Assembly: GCA_050084515.1 (NCBI GenBank)
Contig: CM114271.1
Location: 67,704,001-67,768,000 of the forward strand
Reading direction: 5' to 3'
DNA: 64,000 nucleotides
DNA from: Blasia pusilla
Taxonomy: Eukaryota > Marchantiophyta > Marchantiopsida > Blasiales
Shown: positions 33,670-44,650 of the stretch, piece by piece
Layout: the number at the start of each line of letters is the position of its first letter
Position numbering within the stretch: position 1 is the stretch's first letter
Made by a program: the position numbers and the translations under genes
The notes under the pieces: generated by a model
The model's input: the letters and a program-made list of their open reading frames with translations, nothing else
Told to the model about the DNA's origin: nothing
Database searches by the model: none

Positions 33670-34221
33670 GCCCGCGAAACCTGAGAGAATAGGTTTCCCC
33701 TTCGTTTCGGCTCATTTGAAGCCATATTGAGTAACTTACTATTATAGGTAAGTACCATTTTGAGTATATGGTCAAATTTATATTTTTGGTAAGAAGCCCT
33801 TGACCTTCTACATCAGGTCAAGAGCCAAGGAGATAACTTGAGAGCATAGGTTACCATGTAGAGAGTTTGGGAGAGGGGAGGGGTTTACCTCAAGGAGAGA
33901 GAGCTTGAGAGCTCATTCTCTCTTTGTTGAGCCTCTTGGCATGAGGCGGCGGAGCTATGGTCTTGCTTGCCTTGTGTGTGTAATCTAAGCCTCTCATTAG
34001 GAGAATGGGTTTGGTTTGATATTGAGAGAGACATGTGAGAGTGACATATTTGAGAGCTATGGTGTTGAGAGAGATTGGATCTTGATTTAGTTGGAGATAT
34101 TTTGGTACTTCTTGTCTCATTGTTTGGATGCCATGAGTTAGCATGGGATCGTGCGTGTTTGTATGTGTGTGTTCAGTGACAACGATGTATGTTGTGTAAC
34201 GATCGGTATGCGCACGAAACA
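33670..34221 (+). repeat. 3' LTR of Gypsy copy 2, 5'-truncated
   Basis: LTR similarity starts abruptly at GCGAAACCTGAG, so about the first 100 bp, including TGTCAC, are missing along with the sequence between the PHD region and the LTR. At the other end the LTR core runs into the same 126-bp tail (GAGATATTTTGG ... GCACGAAACA) as the 3' LTR of copy 1. Confidence 0.75.
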
Positions 34222-34968
34222 TCCCATGGTATATTTTCGAGAGGCCTTAGAGGCATACTTTCTTCTATGGGTGGAAAAATACATATGGGTAGAGTGAAGG
34301 TGAGATAGATCACTCAAATGAAAATGAAGGTTGGGTCCTATTAGGAGCGGAGATGTACGAGGATATGATAGGAATTTTGAACAACCTGAATAAGCGGTAA
34401 CATGAGTTTTGATGGACTTGGAGAGAGTACCAATCACCTAGCAGCACTAGTCCCAAAACCTTTCATGGGAAGAAAGCTTTAGACAATAGCGAGGTTATTT
34501 CTAGTGTATCACACTTACAGAGTTAAATAAAGAATTCCCAATTAACTTTTGATTTGAAGGCCTAATTCAAAATTTTAAAGGGGAAGTATGAACAGTTGTA
34601 TCCTGACTATGAGATTCTAAAGAGAGATGGAGATGATTTTGAACAAGTCAATTGCTCGAGACGAGCTCCATAGAAGACACAGAGTACTTATCGCATATCA
34701 TTCTGAGCAATGAAGCTGGGCATCTGAATCTATCATGGCAAGACGATAACAAGAAATGGATGAGTTGTTGCAGTGGAGAACAAGGGGCAACATGGGAGAA
34801 CTCAAACAAGAGACAATTTGACACAAGGTCTATCTCGTGAAAGAGGTTGATATGATCCTATTTCAATCTATTGAGTAGTTGTGGTTGTGTGCTCTATGCA
34901 AGACATGCTGAATATTGTGGATTAGAATGCCGCAAACTATGCTTTAATATTGTTGGCACCAAAACCTC
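34222..34968. other. Intergenic sequence 3' of Gypsy copy 2
   Basis: No recognised gene. A 62-codon ORF at 34,652-34,840 and neighbouring YEQLYPDYEILKRDG-like codons look faintly coding, but I cannot place them. Confidence 0.35.
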
Positions 34969-35309
34969 AAGGTTGTTCATAGACAAATTTTGTGTCCGCA
35001 AATGGACAAGTTCTTCCTTAGGATGGACATGGACGGACAAGTTTGGATATGGGTTCCAAGAAGTAGGACCCACACTTTTAGTCCATGATGGAAGGCAAGG
35101 TAAGGATGAAAGGAGCAATGAGGGAGGAGGGGGTGGAGGTGGAGGTGGAGGGAGGAAGAAATGAGGGAGTATGGAACACGGAGGCAAGTAAGGGGAATGA
35201 GAAAGAAGGGAAAGGTAGGGCCCATACGGACAAGTCCTTCTATAGGACAGACATAAGTCCACGGACATGGACATGTCCACGGACACAGACTTTGTCCACA
35301 TGCAACCTT
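34969..35309. mobile_element. GGACATGTCC / GTGCAACC family copy
   Basis: Begins AAGGTTGTTCATAGACAAA and ends TTTGTCCACATGCAACCTT. It matches the inner copy at about 2,412-2,737 over most of its length, including a purine-rich stretch that here expanded to (GGAGGT)n at about 35,130-35,155. GGACA/TGTCC half-sites occur near both ends. No clear target-site duplication. Confidence 0.55.
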
Positions 35310-35595
35310 GGCACACATGTCGGTGTGGGCTCAAGTACCCTTGGTCCTTACCCAAGCCCGCAATGAAGACACGAGCCCGGCTAGCCCGCACCTAGTCTAA
35401 GAACTTGTTTTCCATTCTCACCACCCATTTTATACCCCTCACTAGCCTGTCCTAAGCCAATAGTGGCCCACACTCGGCTTGCGTCTAGGCCTACACATCC
35501 CTTTGGGTACAACCTTGTCTAAATCCAAGCAAACAAGACCAAGATATATCAAATTGGATAAAAGAAATCCCCGTAGAAGAAGGAGTGGTCATATT

Positions 35596-35667
35596 AATGG
35601 GGTTGAAGCAAATCATGCATTTTGGCAAACCAACTGGCCAAAATGCATGATTTGTTTCAACCCCATT
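35596..35667. ncRNA. miRNA-precursor-like hairpin (31-bp stem)
   Basis: Arms 35,596-35,626 and 35,637-35,667 pair over 31 bp with one mismatch, closed by a 10-nt loop. Size and near-perfect pairing are compatible with a young plant miRNA precursor or a tiny foldback transposon. No known mature miRNA sequence was recognised, and no promoter or target is visible. Confidence 0.35.
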
Positions 35668-36944
35668 GCCATGGAAGGTTGCTATGTAACATTGTCAAAC
35701 ACATGTAAGTAATGCTATTAGCATCCCTAATGTCTTTAAAGGGTCATATTATTATCACATATGTGTCCAACTTGTAGACAATCTTGGTTAGAAAGCCTTT
35801 ATCATCTTTTTTGACATATCTTTTCATATGCCGGATAGTAATGCACCATCTTTGTATCATAAGTGGTCCTAAGAGTAAGAGAAATTCACTTTCAATTCGG
35901 GACATTCTAGCCCTCAATCTAATTATAACCCTAAAGTGAATTTAGATGAGGTGGTTCAAGGAGAAATCCCACCGCAACAAAGAATTGATCAGGTCATACG
36001 ATTTTGTCTCCTCCACTTTATTGAAATGTACGATCAAGGATAGCTTATTCACAAATTTTCCATATATCTACAAACTCGAGAGGCAGAGAACTTCTTCTTT
36101 GGAAAGAGGTGGAATCCACTACAAGTTTGGGATGCCCTCAACGCAACGTGACAACAAGGTGGAGAGAGTTGCCACCTTTCTTATGGCAAGATATTCCTCA
36201 AAGGATAGAAGGGGAGTCTTCATGAACATATCACTACCCTTGTCGAATGTATGAGGAACTCACCGGATTCTTCGAGAGAGAATGGGAGATATCTCCAACC
36301 CACGAAACACAAGACATAGATAGTGGTGAAGCCATTGTTGAGTTGGAGAGGAGAGTTCCTCGTTTAGTGGGGAGGCACATGACTAGAGCTAGGGGATGAG
36401 TTGGAAAGACTTTTGAATTGGCATTAGATATATTTGATGATGACGATTGGATAGGCTGGATGAGTTTGTTTATGTATCTCTTTAATATATGAGGACTCCT
36501 TACAATCCAAGGATACTACCCGTTCTTGTAAAAAATATGTAAGATTTTTTTTTGGAAGAAGCTTCTTTGTACAACCTTACGAATCAATACCATCCCCCTT
36601 GAGTAAAGTTGAAAGCATGTTTCTCCATCAAGTTCTATGGATGGTAATTTTTAGTTGGAAGTTTCAAATTAGAAATTTCAACTTCATCATACTATTATGT
36701 ATGTTGGCTCATTTAATTTGGAAGACCAATGAATGAGAGCAAGTTATGAAAATTTTCCATTAAGCTATTTCATTAAATGTCTCTAATCTTTTTTCAGGTT
36801 TATATGATACTAAGCTGAAATTAAAGGCTGAGGAGGCAAAGGTTTTTATGATTCTATAACTTTTTCTTTTTAAAAAAATTATTTTATATTTTGAAAATTT
36901 TTGAATAGAGATTTGATAAGGAGATATTAGCCGCCAGGAGCTAT
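35668..36944. other. Intergenic sequence
   Basis: A 102-codon plus-strand ORF (35,946-36,254) contains Lys/Arg- and Ser-rich sequence of unknown kind. Nothing else was recognised. Confidence 0.35.
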
Positions 36945-37547
36945 CTATCTTCTTGGGTGGCAATGCATTTTGAGACTGATTATTTGCCCTAGATCTTTAG
37001 CCACCATTGCATATTGGTTTGCCATAGTATTGACTACAGGATTCACATATTTAGGCATTGCAATGTAAAGATGATTAATGTGTGAGAATGAGGCATGTGT
37101 AGTTGTCACAAAAGGCGTAGTGGCTATATTCATAAAGGGCTTTTTGACACCAAAACAAGTTGTAGGAGTATTGTGAAGGCCATTCCTTGGAAGTATTATA
37201 TCTTCACAAAGTCTACCTATCCTTGGAAGTCCGCCGCATTTCTTGTTGAAATGACCAGCTAGGCTACTTGTAATTTCTTCTAAGGATGATTTTTTTATGA
37301 ACGTGTGGTTTTCCAATCCATTCCACATCAACATAACTACCATCATATTTTGGAGGCTCCTTGCCATTAGACGACATAGCCTTAATTTTTCAGTGAGACC
37401 TTTTCCTCTAATCTTAGCCCTATATTTACGAGTACGAAGTTGATACCATTTCTTTGTTTGTGCACAACTATGGACTCTTGAATTGAGAGAGCACCAAAAG
37501 TCAAGGGCGAACTCAAAGTCATCAAAGTTTGTGAACATTTGGTTCAA
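36945..37547 (-). pseudogene. Mutator-like transposase relic, N-terminal region
   Basis: A 200-codon open stretch whose start, MNQMFTNFDDFEFALDFWCS followed by LNSRVHSCAQTKKWY, closely matches the N-terminus of the large MULE transposase (NEVFMNFDEFEFALDCWCS, LNSRAKHCARTKKWY). After about 60 residues the resemblance fades; the remainder may be another part of the relic read through. It shows that this MULE family has older copies in the region. Confidence 0.6.
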
Positions 37548-37814
37548 TTCAATTCAATTTAATTCAATTCGACTACCTTTGGACGGCACATGTGTATAAT
37601 GTTGGTAGACATTGAGCCACCAAAATCAACCAATGTAACTTCCGCTTAAAGAAATGACTACGTCATATAACAAGATTACATCCTACTTACTAATCGTTAA
37701 TTAGCCACCAATTGAATTTCCATGGGATATCCTTCTAAATGGTGATTACAATAGTACTTAGCAGCGGTTGTTGCAATCATGTCTTCCAAAAAATTTGTCA
37801 TCAGGGAATAGTCA

Positions 37815-38143
37815 TCACCAAGGTTGCACAAAAATGGAAAAGTCGGTCCATGGGACTGGCAAGTCCACGGACATGCCACCCGAGTACGTGCCTCTGGAGC
37901 CTGCCGAGCCTATAGCAGGCACCCAGGCTGGCCGAGCCCGTACCCATTGCGGGCGCAAGCTCATGAGCCCGCCATGTGCGGGCCTTGCTGTAGGCCAAAA
38001 AATAGGTGCGAGGTTGGCCAACCTGAGTGCTTGCTACGGCCTTGGGTACGTACGGGCCGTGGGTACCGAGGCCCACACGGACATGTCCATCCTAGGGACA
38101 AACATAAGTCTGCGGACACGGAATTTTTCCTTGTGCAACCCTG
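37815..38143. mobile_element. GGACATGTCC / GTGCAACC family copy (about 330 bp)
   Basis: The most compact copy: inverted ends AAGGTTGCACAAAAAT and TTTTTCCTTGTGCAACCCT. GGACATG/CATGTCC words lie near both ends and the interior is GC-rich. The flanks GTCATCACC and GTCCTCAAC match at 7 of 9 bases, compatible with a decayed 9-bp target duplication. It is non-coding. Confidence 0.6.
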
Positions 38144-38945
38144 GTCCTCAACTTCTTCCAAGATGTATCCATCTTGGAACTTCTTCCAAGATTTTTTTAA
38201 TGTGGAAGACTTCCACAAATGCAACGCGGCTCGAGACTCTAACACTAGTGGTTGTCGGCCATAAGCACCACACTTATTCTCTTTTTCACTAATGAATATA
38301 CCCTTCTCATCCAAAAAAATATGGTGTTTGCTTAATTCAAGAGCATAATCATGGGTGATGTCCCCAATGGAACTTTGGGCGGTTCTCGGCCATCCATTTT
38401 GAGAGGTGTAGGTAGGAAAAATAAAGGACGAATGATCACTTATGGTAAGTAATTTGTAAGTAACAAAGCCAAGAATTTTGAGAAGTTATTAAGCATGACT
38501 CTCGTGTATCATGCCAACCAAATTCTCACCCAAATGGAATCCTATTGTTCACTCCATGGTTTTTCCAAATTTCTTGTCCTCCCCCAAAACCATGTATAGC
38601 AAGTTATACGACACCGAGGTTTTAAGAAGAAATTGAAACATTCATTGTTACAAAATTTGGATAATGATTGTAGGCGCATAGATGAAGAGCAAATCCCATA
38701 TACACACAACCCATACATTGCTTTGTGAAGTCCACAAATGATAGATAGCTTTTTTTTCTTTTAGAAGACCTCACTTATTTTAGTATATATGATCTTCCAT
38801 TCCCCATGAGAGCCATTATATATACTATCTTAATAATATAGATGTAGTATAACTCTACAAACAACAAAGACATCCTCCACTCATATTCATGTTTTTTTAT
38901 ATTTGCAAGATGGTGGGAACTAGTGGACTTTGATTGGAGGGACTT
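38144..38945. other. Intergenic, with a possible Helitron 5' fragment at about 38,745-38,845
   Basis: Read on the minus strand, TCTATATTATTAAGATAGTAT near 38,840 looks like a Helitron 5' end. The stretch behind it (CTTTTAGAAGACCTCACTTATTTTAGT in plus sense) recurs at 58,455-58,490, so it belongs to a dispersed repeat. No 3' end was found. Confidence 0.3.
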
Positions 38946-39149
38946 TGAGACCAATGATCGGGGAGATCTTCCATAACGGGTTATCTTAGCTGATTAAAAT
39001 CAGAAATTTCCGATTCATTTAAAATCTGTCAAAAAAACTAACAGGAAAGGGGGGTCCCCTTTGTACAGGTTATCTGAAAACCGATTCGAAATCAGGTTTA
39101 ACCGTCCCCCGTCATGAATTACAGGTTCGTGTGAAAAAACTCCCCGGAA
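38946..39149 (+). mobile_element. hAT-like MITE copy A, flanking the large MULE
   Basis: Starts CAATGATCGGGGAG and ends CTCCCCGGA. Internally it shares ATTTCCGATTCA, CCCTTTGTA, TATCTG and GAAAAAACTCCCCGGA with copy B at 52,473-52,694, in the same orientation. The MULE is inserted directly at its right end. Confidence 0.55.
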
Positions 39150-39159
39150 AGTGAAACCA
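39150..39159. repeat. MULE target-site duplication, left
   Basis: AGTGAAACCA, repeated exactly at 52,298-52,307 on the other side of the element. A 10-bp duplication is within the 8-11 bp range of Mutator-like elements. Confidence 0.85.
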
Positions 39160-39255
39160 GAGGTATTAGCTTAAGCGGGGCCCAACGGAACTTTTGTTCC
39201 ATGAGCGGCCCCACTCCAAGTATTAACGCTCAAAAGGCCCCTACTACGTGCCACG
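39160..39255 (+). repeat. MULE left terminal inverted repeat
   Basis: Aligns with the complement of 52,204-52,297. Shared blocks are GAGGTATT-GCTTAAGCGG, GGCCC/CCCCAA, CTTTTGT-TCCA, GCGGCCCCA/GCAGCCCCA and CTCAAAAGGCCC/TTAAGAGGCCC. It presumably carries the transposase promoter. Confidence 0.75.
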
Positions 39256-39453
39256 TCAGATTTGCAGTTGGTCACACCTCAGGTTCTTGTATGAAAGTAT
39301 TGTCATGTTCTTGTATGTGAGTAACTTCTTGTTGACAGCAAGTTACTCACATTCATGTGCTTGAGATATTCTCTGGTGTTACGATTGTCAATTAGTCTTG
39401 ATTATTCCTTGGCACTGTTCATTGTAGTATTGGTGAGGGTGGACGCCTCCAAA

Positions 39454-42400
39454 TGGATGGTCGTGAGTTGTCCAGAGAGAATGATGTGCTTGTCATAGAT
39501 GCTCCTGATTTGAGTAAGCAAGATTATCCTGTGGATGAATTTGACATAATCAGCGGTGAACTAGTACAAGAAAAGAAGTGTGGTGTGTATCGGTCCTCTC
39601 CGTTATGAGCAGACAACAAAGTTGCGTTTGACTTATGGAGAGCCTCCGCGTTAAAGAACGAGCCCAATCTGCAGGGTTTCACGTTGGAAGAAGGTAAAAT
39701 TCAAGTATGTGTTTGTCTGAATGTTGACTGCGGCTAAATGTTGGTGTTTAAAAGATTTCAGATAGCCACCATTCTCTGCACTTTCCAACGTTATGGCTGA
39801 CTTCTTTGCTTGTCTCAAATGTTATTACCCGATCCGAGGCAAAGTCGCTCGACTTTTCGATTGAATGAAGTCTTCATGAACTTTGATGAGTTCGAGTTTG
39901 CTCTCGACTGTTGGTGCTCATTGAATTCTAGAGCGAAGCACTGTGCACGGACAAAGAAATGGTATAGATTGCGGACATGTAGATATGGCGCGAAGATACG
40001 AGGGAAAGGATTTCTTGAATACCAACCGTTAACGTCGCCTACCAAGTGCGAATATCCTGATGAGGCGTAAAAGGATATGATGGACGCGGATACTACCTTG
40101 CAACCTGAGCAGGCGGATAATTCCTCGCATCACTCTTCGGCGGCTAAAATATTTGAGAGAAGTCAGCAGGCGGAAAAATGCCTTGGGGCGGCCAAGCTGG
40201 CTGCAACCTTCTCCGAGAAAACTCAGCAAGCGGCTAATTTTGATTGGGGCACCCAAGTCAATTTGTGGCTAATTTACCCTTGAGAACTGAAGAAGATGCT
40301 GCTAAATGCTTGGGGGAGACAGAAGTGGCGGCTAAATTCAATGCGGTCAAGACCGATTTGGGTAGTGCATTGGTTGGGAACTTACATGTGGAATCCATCA
40401 TCCTCACTTCTAATTTGATTCTTGGAAGTGAGAGAGTTGTTAGGCACGTGAAGGATACCCGTGCGGTGGTAGATTCTAATGTAGGTATTTCAGTGCATGA
40501 CTCAGAGGGATCTAAGCACATTCCTCAGCCTCTTGCACCTAAACTTTCCAATGATAAAGAGAGCGCGAATAGTTTTCGGTCTCAAGCCATGGATATCACA
40601 GATGTCCCAGGAGTAAGTCAGGTGCTTCAAGATCCTAGAATCCCCACATGATCTAAAGGAATAAATGCACCATGGCATCCACAACACAGTAGAAGGCCCC
40701 ACCAACCAAGATTCAAAAATTCTTTCGGTGAACCTGCGGTTTACTATGAAGAAATTTTGCAGAAGGGTAGAAAGCGTAGACACAGGAGCAGTGAAGTGGA
40801 AGCCAACCAGATTATAACTGCGGCCAGAGATGGAAAATGTGGAGAATTTGCTAGGTACATTTGTACCCCAAAGGAGAAGGACGAACGATGTGATTGGAGA
40901 GTGCGTTGCCAACGACACAAACGCTCTGATTCTTGCAAGATAATTGTTTGTAGGTTAAAGCACACATGCCCTAGTCACATTCATACATGGAGGGGGCCTA
41001 CTCATAAGGCAAAATGGCTCGCAAAAATATTAGCAGACAGGGTCGTCAACCAACCAGGATTCATATGATACCAGGATTTATTGACGCCGTGAAGGAATCT
41101 GACCCGTTAGCAACTGCTACCTGGGATGTTTGGGGGCCAGAATTTGGTATCTTTAGGAGATTGTTCATCTCACCATCATCCATGAAATTCATTCTCTCTT
41201 TTGCTCAAAAGGTAGTTGGGTTAGATGCTTGTCATTCGAAAAACAAGAAATACCCCATGCAGATATTTATCACCTCTATTTTGGATGGAAATGCCAACAC
41301 CATCATATTGGCATATGGCATTGGTCCTCGTGAGAGTAATGAGGAGTGGGAGTGGTTTTGCACCCATTTAAGGAAAGCAATACCGGATCTCAACAATCCT
41401 AAAGTTGTTTTTGTCTCAGATAGGCAAAAATGATTACTCCATGTTGTCCAAACAGTATTCCCCGGCAATATCCACAGCATGTATGCCTAACATTTGCGAG
41501 AGAATGTGAAGATGCGGTATGGTAAATTGGCAGAGGAATATTTCATAGCATGTTTGTATGCTCGGACAAAGGCAAGGTCAAGTACGTCTGTCCATGAATG
41601 TCAAATTTCCCTGGTCATTTAGTCATACCTTCTCTTTTGTACATCGTTGTTTATTGGCGACTATTTTACTACGTCTATTATCCGCCAAAGAATGTCGCTT
41701 ATGGACTTGAACCAAGATGCAATCTTCTTATTGGCGGCTAATCTGAGATATTTGGCGCTTGTGGTTTATGTGGTTGCGGCTATTAGTAGATTCCTGCTAA
41801 GTCACAGTTGGTGGCTATTTTCTGTTTTCTTGCTGCTAATGACAATATCATTGTGCTTAATTTGTTACCTCCATTGCAGTTCTTTGATGAGTGGGTTTAT
41901 TTTCATATGGGTCCAGGTATGATATGTGGATTAACGAGCTAGCAAGGCATCATGTCTAGAGAGTTGCAGATGCGGCCTCTTACATTAGAGACCTAGAAGC
42001 GGAGAAGTTTGCAAGGTGTGCCTTTCCATTGCCACGATTTGGCAAAGTTAGTTCCAACCTAGTGGAGGTCATCAATTCTGCCATAAAGCCTATCAGAGAT
42101 GGCCCTCCGCTTGCAATTGCACGCGGTCTATGGAATTACATGATGAATTCCTGTGATGAGCGGAAATTAGAAGCTTACCATCCAGAGAAGTACGCATCAT
42201 CCCTTACGAGTTATGCTCTACTGAGATACCGCCAAAATGAGGCTAGTTGTCAAGGATTTGATGTCATTGCTTCTGATGATGTCAATGCACTTGTCACCTC
42301 AATAAGTACCCGGCAAGAATTCCATGTTTTTCTATCTCCTTAATGCACCTGTTCTTGCTTGGAATTCCAAGATACTCGTTGGCCTTGTACGCATGTCATG

Positions 42401-43218
42401 GCTTGGGACCTGCTAACAGGTATGGACTCCGAAAAATTATTTGATCCCATCTGGACAAATGATTACATCCATCATATTTATATTACAAGTATTCCGGTGG
42501 TTAAGAGTGATGAGCTAATACCACGTTGGGAGTGTCTACCTCCACCTCCTGCAGTTAGGCGTGGAAGGCATCGCATTGTACGTATCCCTAGTAGGAGACG
42601 TGGACAGGAGGTACGCCAAGAGGAAATCCCATATCCTATTGATGACGATACCATCATAGAAGCACTACCCTTGGATGAAGGGGAGAGGATCATCCCTATC
42701 CAAACATCAAAGGGTCGGAAGTATGTGCAGATTGGTGGTCGTCGATGTAGCCATTGTAAAGAAGAAGGCCACAATAGGAAAACGTGTGAGGTTCTCAAGG
42801 TAGATGTGTTGGCCGGTTGTGCAAGTGGTACTCAAGATAGGAGCCGCAAAGGAAGAACACAAGTGGCGGCTAATTTTCTTGACATGCCGAGTACTACTTA
42901 TGAAAATTCAGAAGCAGAGATAACACACAATGTTCTACAATTCCCTATCCTGTAGATGATCGAGAGAGGATGGTAGAAGCAATCTCTACCCGCCGAACAG
43001 GAGGAAACTCAGCACTCTCTTCTTCGTCTGACTTTGATGTGAAGTTAGAGGAAGAAGGCTCTGATGAAGAAGAGGGATGCCCTAAACAACCAACTTTAGA
43101 TATGAATTGGTGCATTAGCACTGATGGTGAATGGAACCTTGAAGAAGAGGCATTTTATATCAGCTTGGCGGAACAAGGTGCCAAAGAATGCCATGTTTCC
43201 ATAAGAGATGTATTTTGA
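39454..43218 (+). pseudogene. MULE transposase (MuDR-type)
   Basis: A short N-terminal ORF (39,454-39,609) may be exon 1. From 39,810 comes the MuDR-like region (FEFALDCWCSLNSR), then a low-complexity linker in two frames, then the zinc-binding part with CDWRVRCQRH and LKHTC near 40,880-40,970. The catalytic domain (41,014-41,433) has Asp in VVGLDACHS and Asp in VFVSDRQK. A TGA follows, then VFPGNIHS and another stop. After a probable intron (about 41,540-41,880), 42,029-42,343 holds FGKVSSNLVEVINSAI. A CxC...CxH SWIM finger (CTCSC ... WPCTH) is at 42,347-42,405, and a CCHC knuckle (CSHCKEEGHNRKTC) is near 42,745-42,790. It ends in an acidic tail. The protein would cut and rejoin DNA at the element ends. 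Stops make it non-functional as assembled. Confidence 0.75.
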
Positions 43219-44190
43219 TATCACCAATAAAAAAATGTCTCGAGATGTATGCTCGACATTTTGATTTGCTAAGATTGATTTCCGCGACCACATTGTCTTT
43301 GCTGGGGATTTTCTTCGAATGGAGAAAGCTGAATGAGTTCTCGCATTTATTTGCAGTCCAAACAAATATTGTGCCTATGATTAATGTCCATGTAGTATGT
43401 TTGCGGCTCCTTCCCTGCCCCTTGCACATGTTTATATCTGACCAATCTAGATCAATAATACTCGCTTGCAAAAAACATGTAAGATCCTTATTGCCGCACT
43501 GCGGCTATTGGCCACACTCGCGCCTATTGACCATACCTTTGCAGCTACCAATTTCGTCACCCCGGCTACTTGCAGTTTAGTACCAGCTGTTACTTGCGGC
43601 TATTGCCCACAATCTTGCGCCTATTGACCTGACCCTTGCGGCTATTGGTCCGAATGTTGCGCCTATTGACATGACCCTTGCAGCTGTTGGTCACAATGTT
43701 GCGCTTATTGACCTCACGTTTGTGGCTATTGATCTGACCCTCGCGCCTAGTGAAGTAACTTCTCCTGGTACTTAGAGTAGTAGTCTCGAGGACCAGTGTT
43801 GTTGAAACTCCCAAGTTCCTCGATCATCCGCATACTTCCTAAGGCTGCGGCTAATTGTTTATTTTTTAATCTGCTCTGTCACATAGCCACTGAGAAAGTT
43901 GTGGGCTAGCTAGCAATTTTCTGATCAAAATCCTTTAGAGGCTTGAGAGGGTCAGAGAAGAGCCTTCATACAAGTAATTGTCTTTTTACTTATATGACAC
44001 GCTGCGTGCAATTATTGGGACCACATATGGACGAGGGAATGGGAGAGGAAAAATTTGAGTGTGCTCTTCTTCTCTCTATCTCCATCCATCCCACCAATGC
44101 GACTGGAGTCTGGACGAGTGACATGTTTTGGATGCGCTCCAGAACATTATTTATTATTGGATAAGACTATTTTCGAACGGACTCGACCAC
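43219..44190 (+). repeat. Non-coding MULE segment with a 43-bp minisatellite (about 43,480-43,760)
   Basis: About five to six degenerate units of TGCGGCTATTGGTC...TTGCGCCTATTGACC, each about 43 bp, alternating GCGGCTATTG and GCGCCTATTGAC. A further GCGGCTAATT follows at about 43,846. A 73-codon ORF at 43,943-44,164 has no recognised motif. Confidence 0.7.
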
Positions 44191-44201
44191 CGTAGGCTGT
44201 T

Positions 44202-44387
44202 GGATGGACCTTGCCGCGATTGAAGGGTCGCCACTTTTGGAAGTTCAGATCTCTTCGTGTTTAAAACGGCCATTGTTTGAGAGCTGAGTAAGCATGGTTA
44301 CTCAGCTCTCAAACAATGGCCGTTTTAAACACTAAGAGATCTGAACTTCCAAAAGTGGCGACCCTTCAATCGCGGCAAGGTCCATCC
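44202..44387. repeat. Near-perfect 90-bp inverted repeat
   Basis: Arms 44,202-44,291 and 44,298-44,387 pair over 90 bp with a single mismatch and a 6-nt loop. A third partial copy of the arm (AGCTCTCAAACAATGGC) follows directly at 44,388-44,404. Such a hairpin would give double-stranded RNA if transcribed and could feed small-RNA production. It may also be a cruciform or a footprint of an internal inverted duplication. Confidence 0.9.
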
Positions 44388-44533
44388 AGCTCTCAAACAA
44401 TGGCTGGTGCGTAGTAGAGCTAAATTAGGTGCTAGGACTGAATGATCGCTTCTAAGCTTAGCAAATTGGGCAAAACTAGAACCACAAATAGTCGAGAAGT
44501 AGGGAATGAAGACAAAGTAGAGGTGGATGAGTT

Positions 44534-44650
44534 GCTCTCGTGCGCCTAATTCTGGAGTACGCTCTCGGGCGCCTAATTTTGGGGTACTGGAGTATGCTAT
44601 CGTGCGCCTAATTGTGGAGTAGACTCTCTCGCACCTAATTTTGCTCTGCT
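44534..44650. repeat. Short tandem repeat of about 30-bp units
   Basis: Four degenerate units of CTCTCGTGCGCCTAATTCTGGAGTA. The word GCGCCTAATT resembles the other GCxCCTA motifs of this element. Confidence 0.7.

Larger units (their letters stand above)
24260..34221 (+). mobile_element. Ty3/Gypsy retrotransposon copy 2, carrying a DNA methyltransferase and PHD finger
   Basis: A plus-strand relative of copy 1, about 10 kb, with the same domain order from LTR to LTR. The flanking sequences differ from those of copy 1, so it is a separate insertion and not simply half of an inverted duplication. Relative to copy 1 it lacks the nested solo LTR, the 143-bp duplication, and about 350-450 bp around the start of the 3' LTR. 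Many codon differences are C-to-T or G-to-A. It is not autonomous: stops and frameshifts are in every domain except a 288-codon gag segment. Confidence 0.85.

Noticed and set aside
6615-34221. The two Gypsy copies as one large inverted duplication
   Set aside because: Flanks do not match beyond the element ends, copy 1 has its own short target duplication, and the lesions differ, so separate insertions are more likely.
34894-35391. 165-codon minus-strand ORF rich in Pro/Ser/Leu
   Set aside because: It is the antisense reading of the purine-rich part of a short repeat copy; the poly-proline run is simply (GGAGGT)n complement.
37768-38314. Three overlapping ORFs of 117-174 codons
   Set aside because: All lie across the compact repeat at 37,815-38,143; the frames have no shared domain and other repeat copies do not keep them open.
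43480-43760. CRISPR-like array
   Set aside because: Units are contiguous and degenerate, without unique spacers, and lie inside a plant-type transposon.
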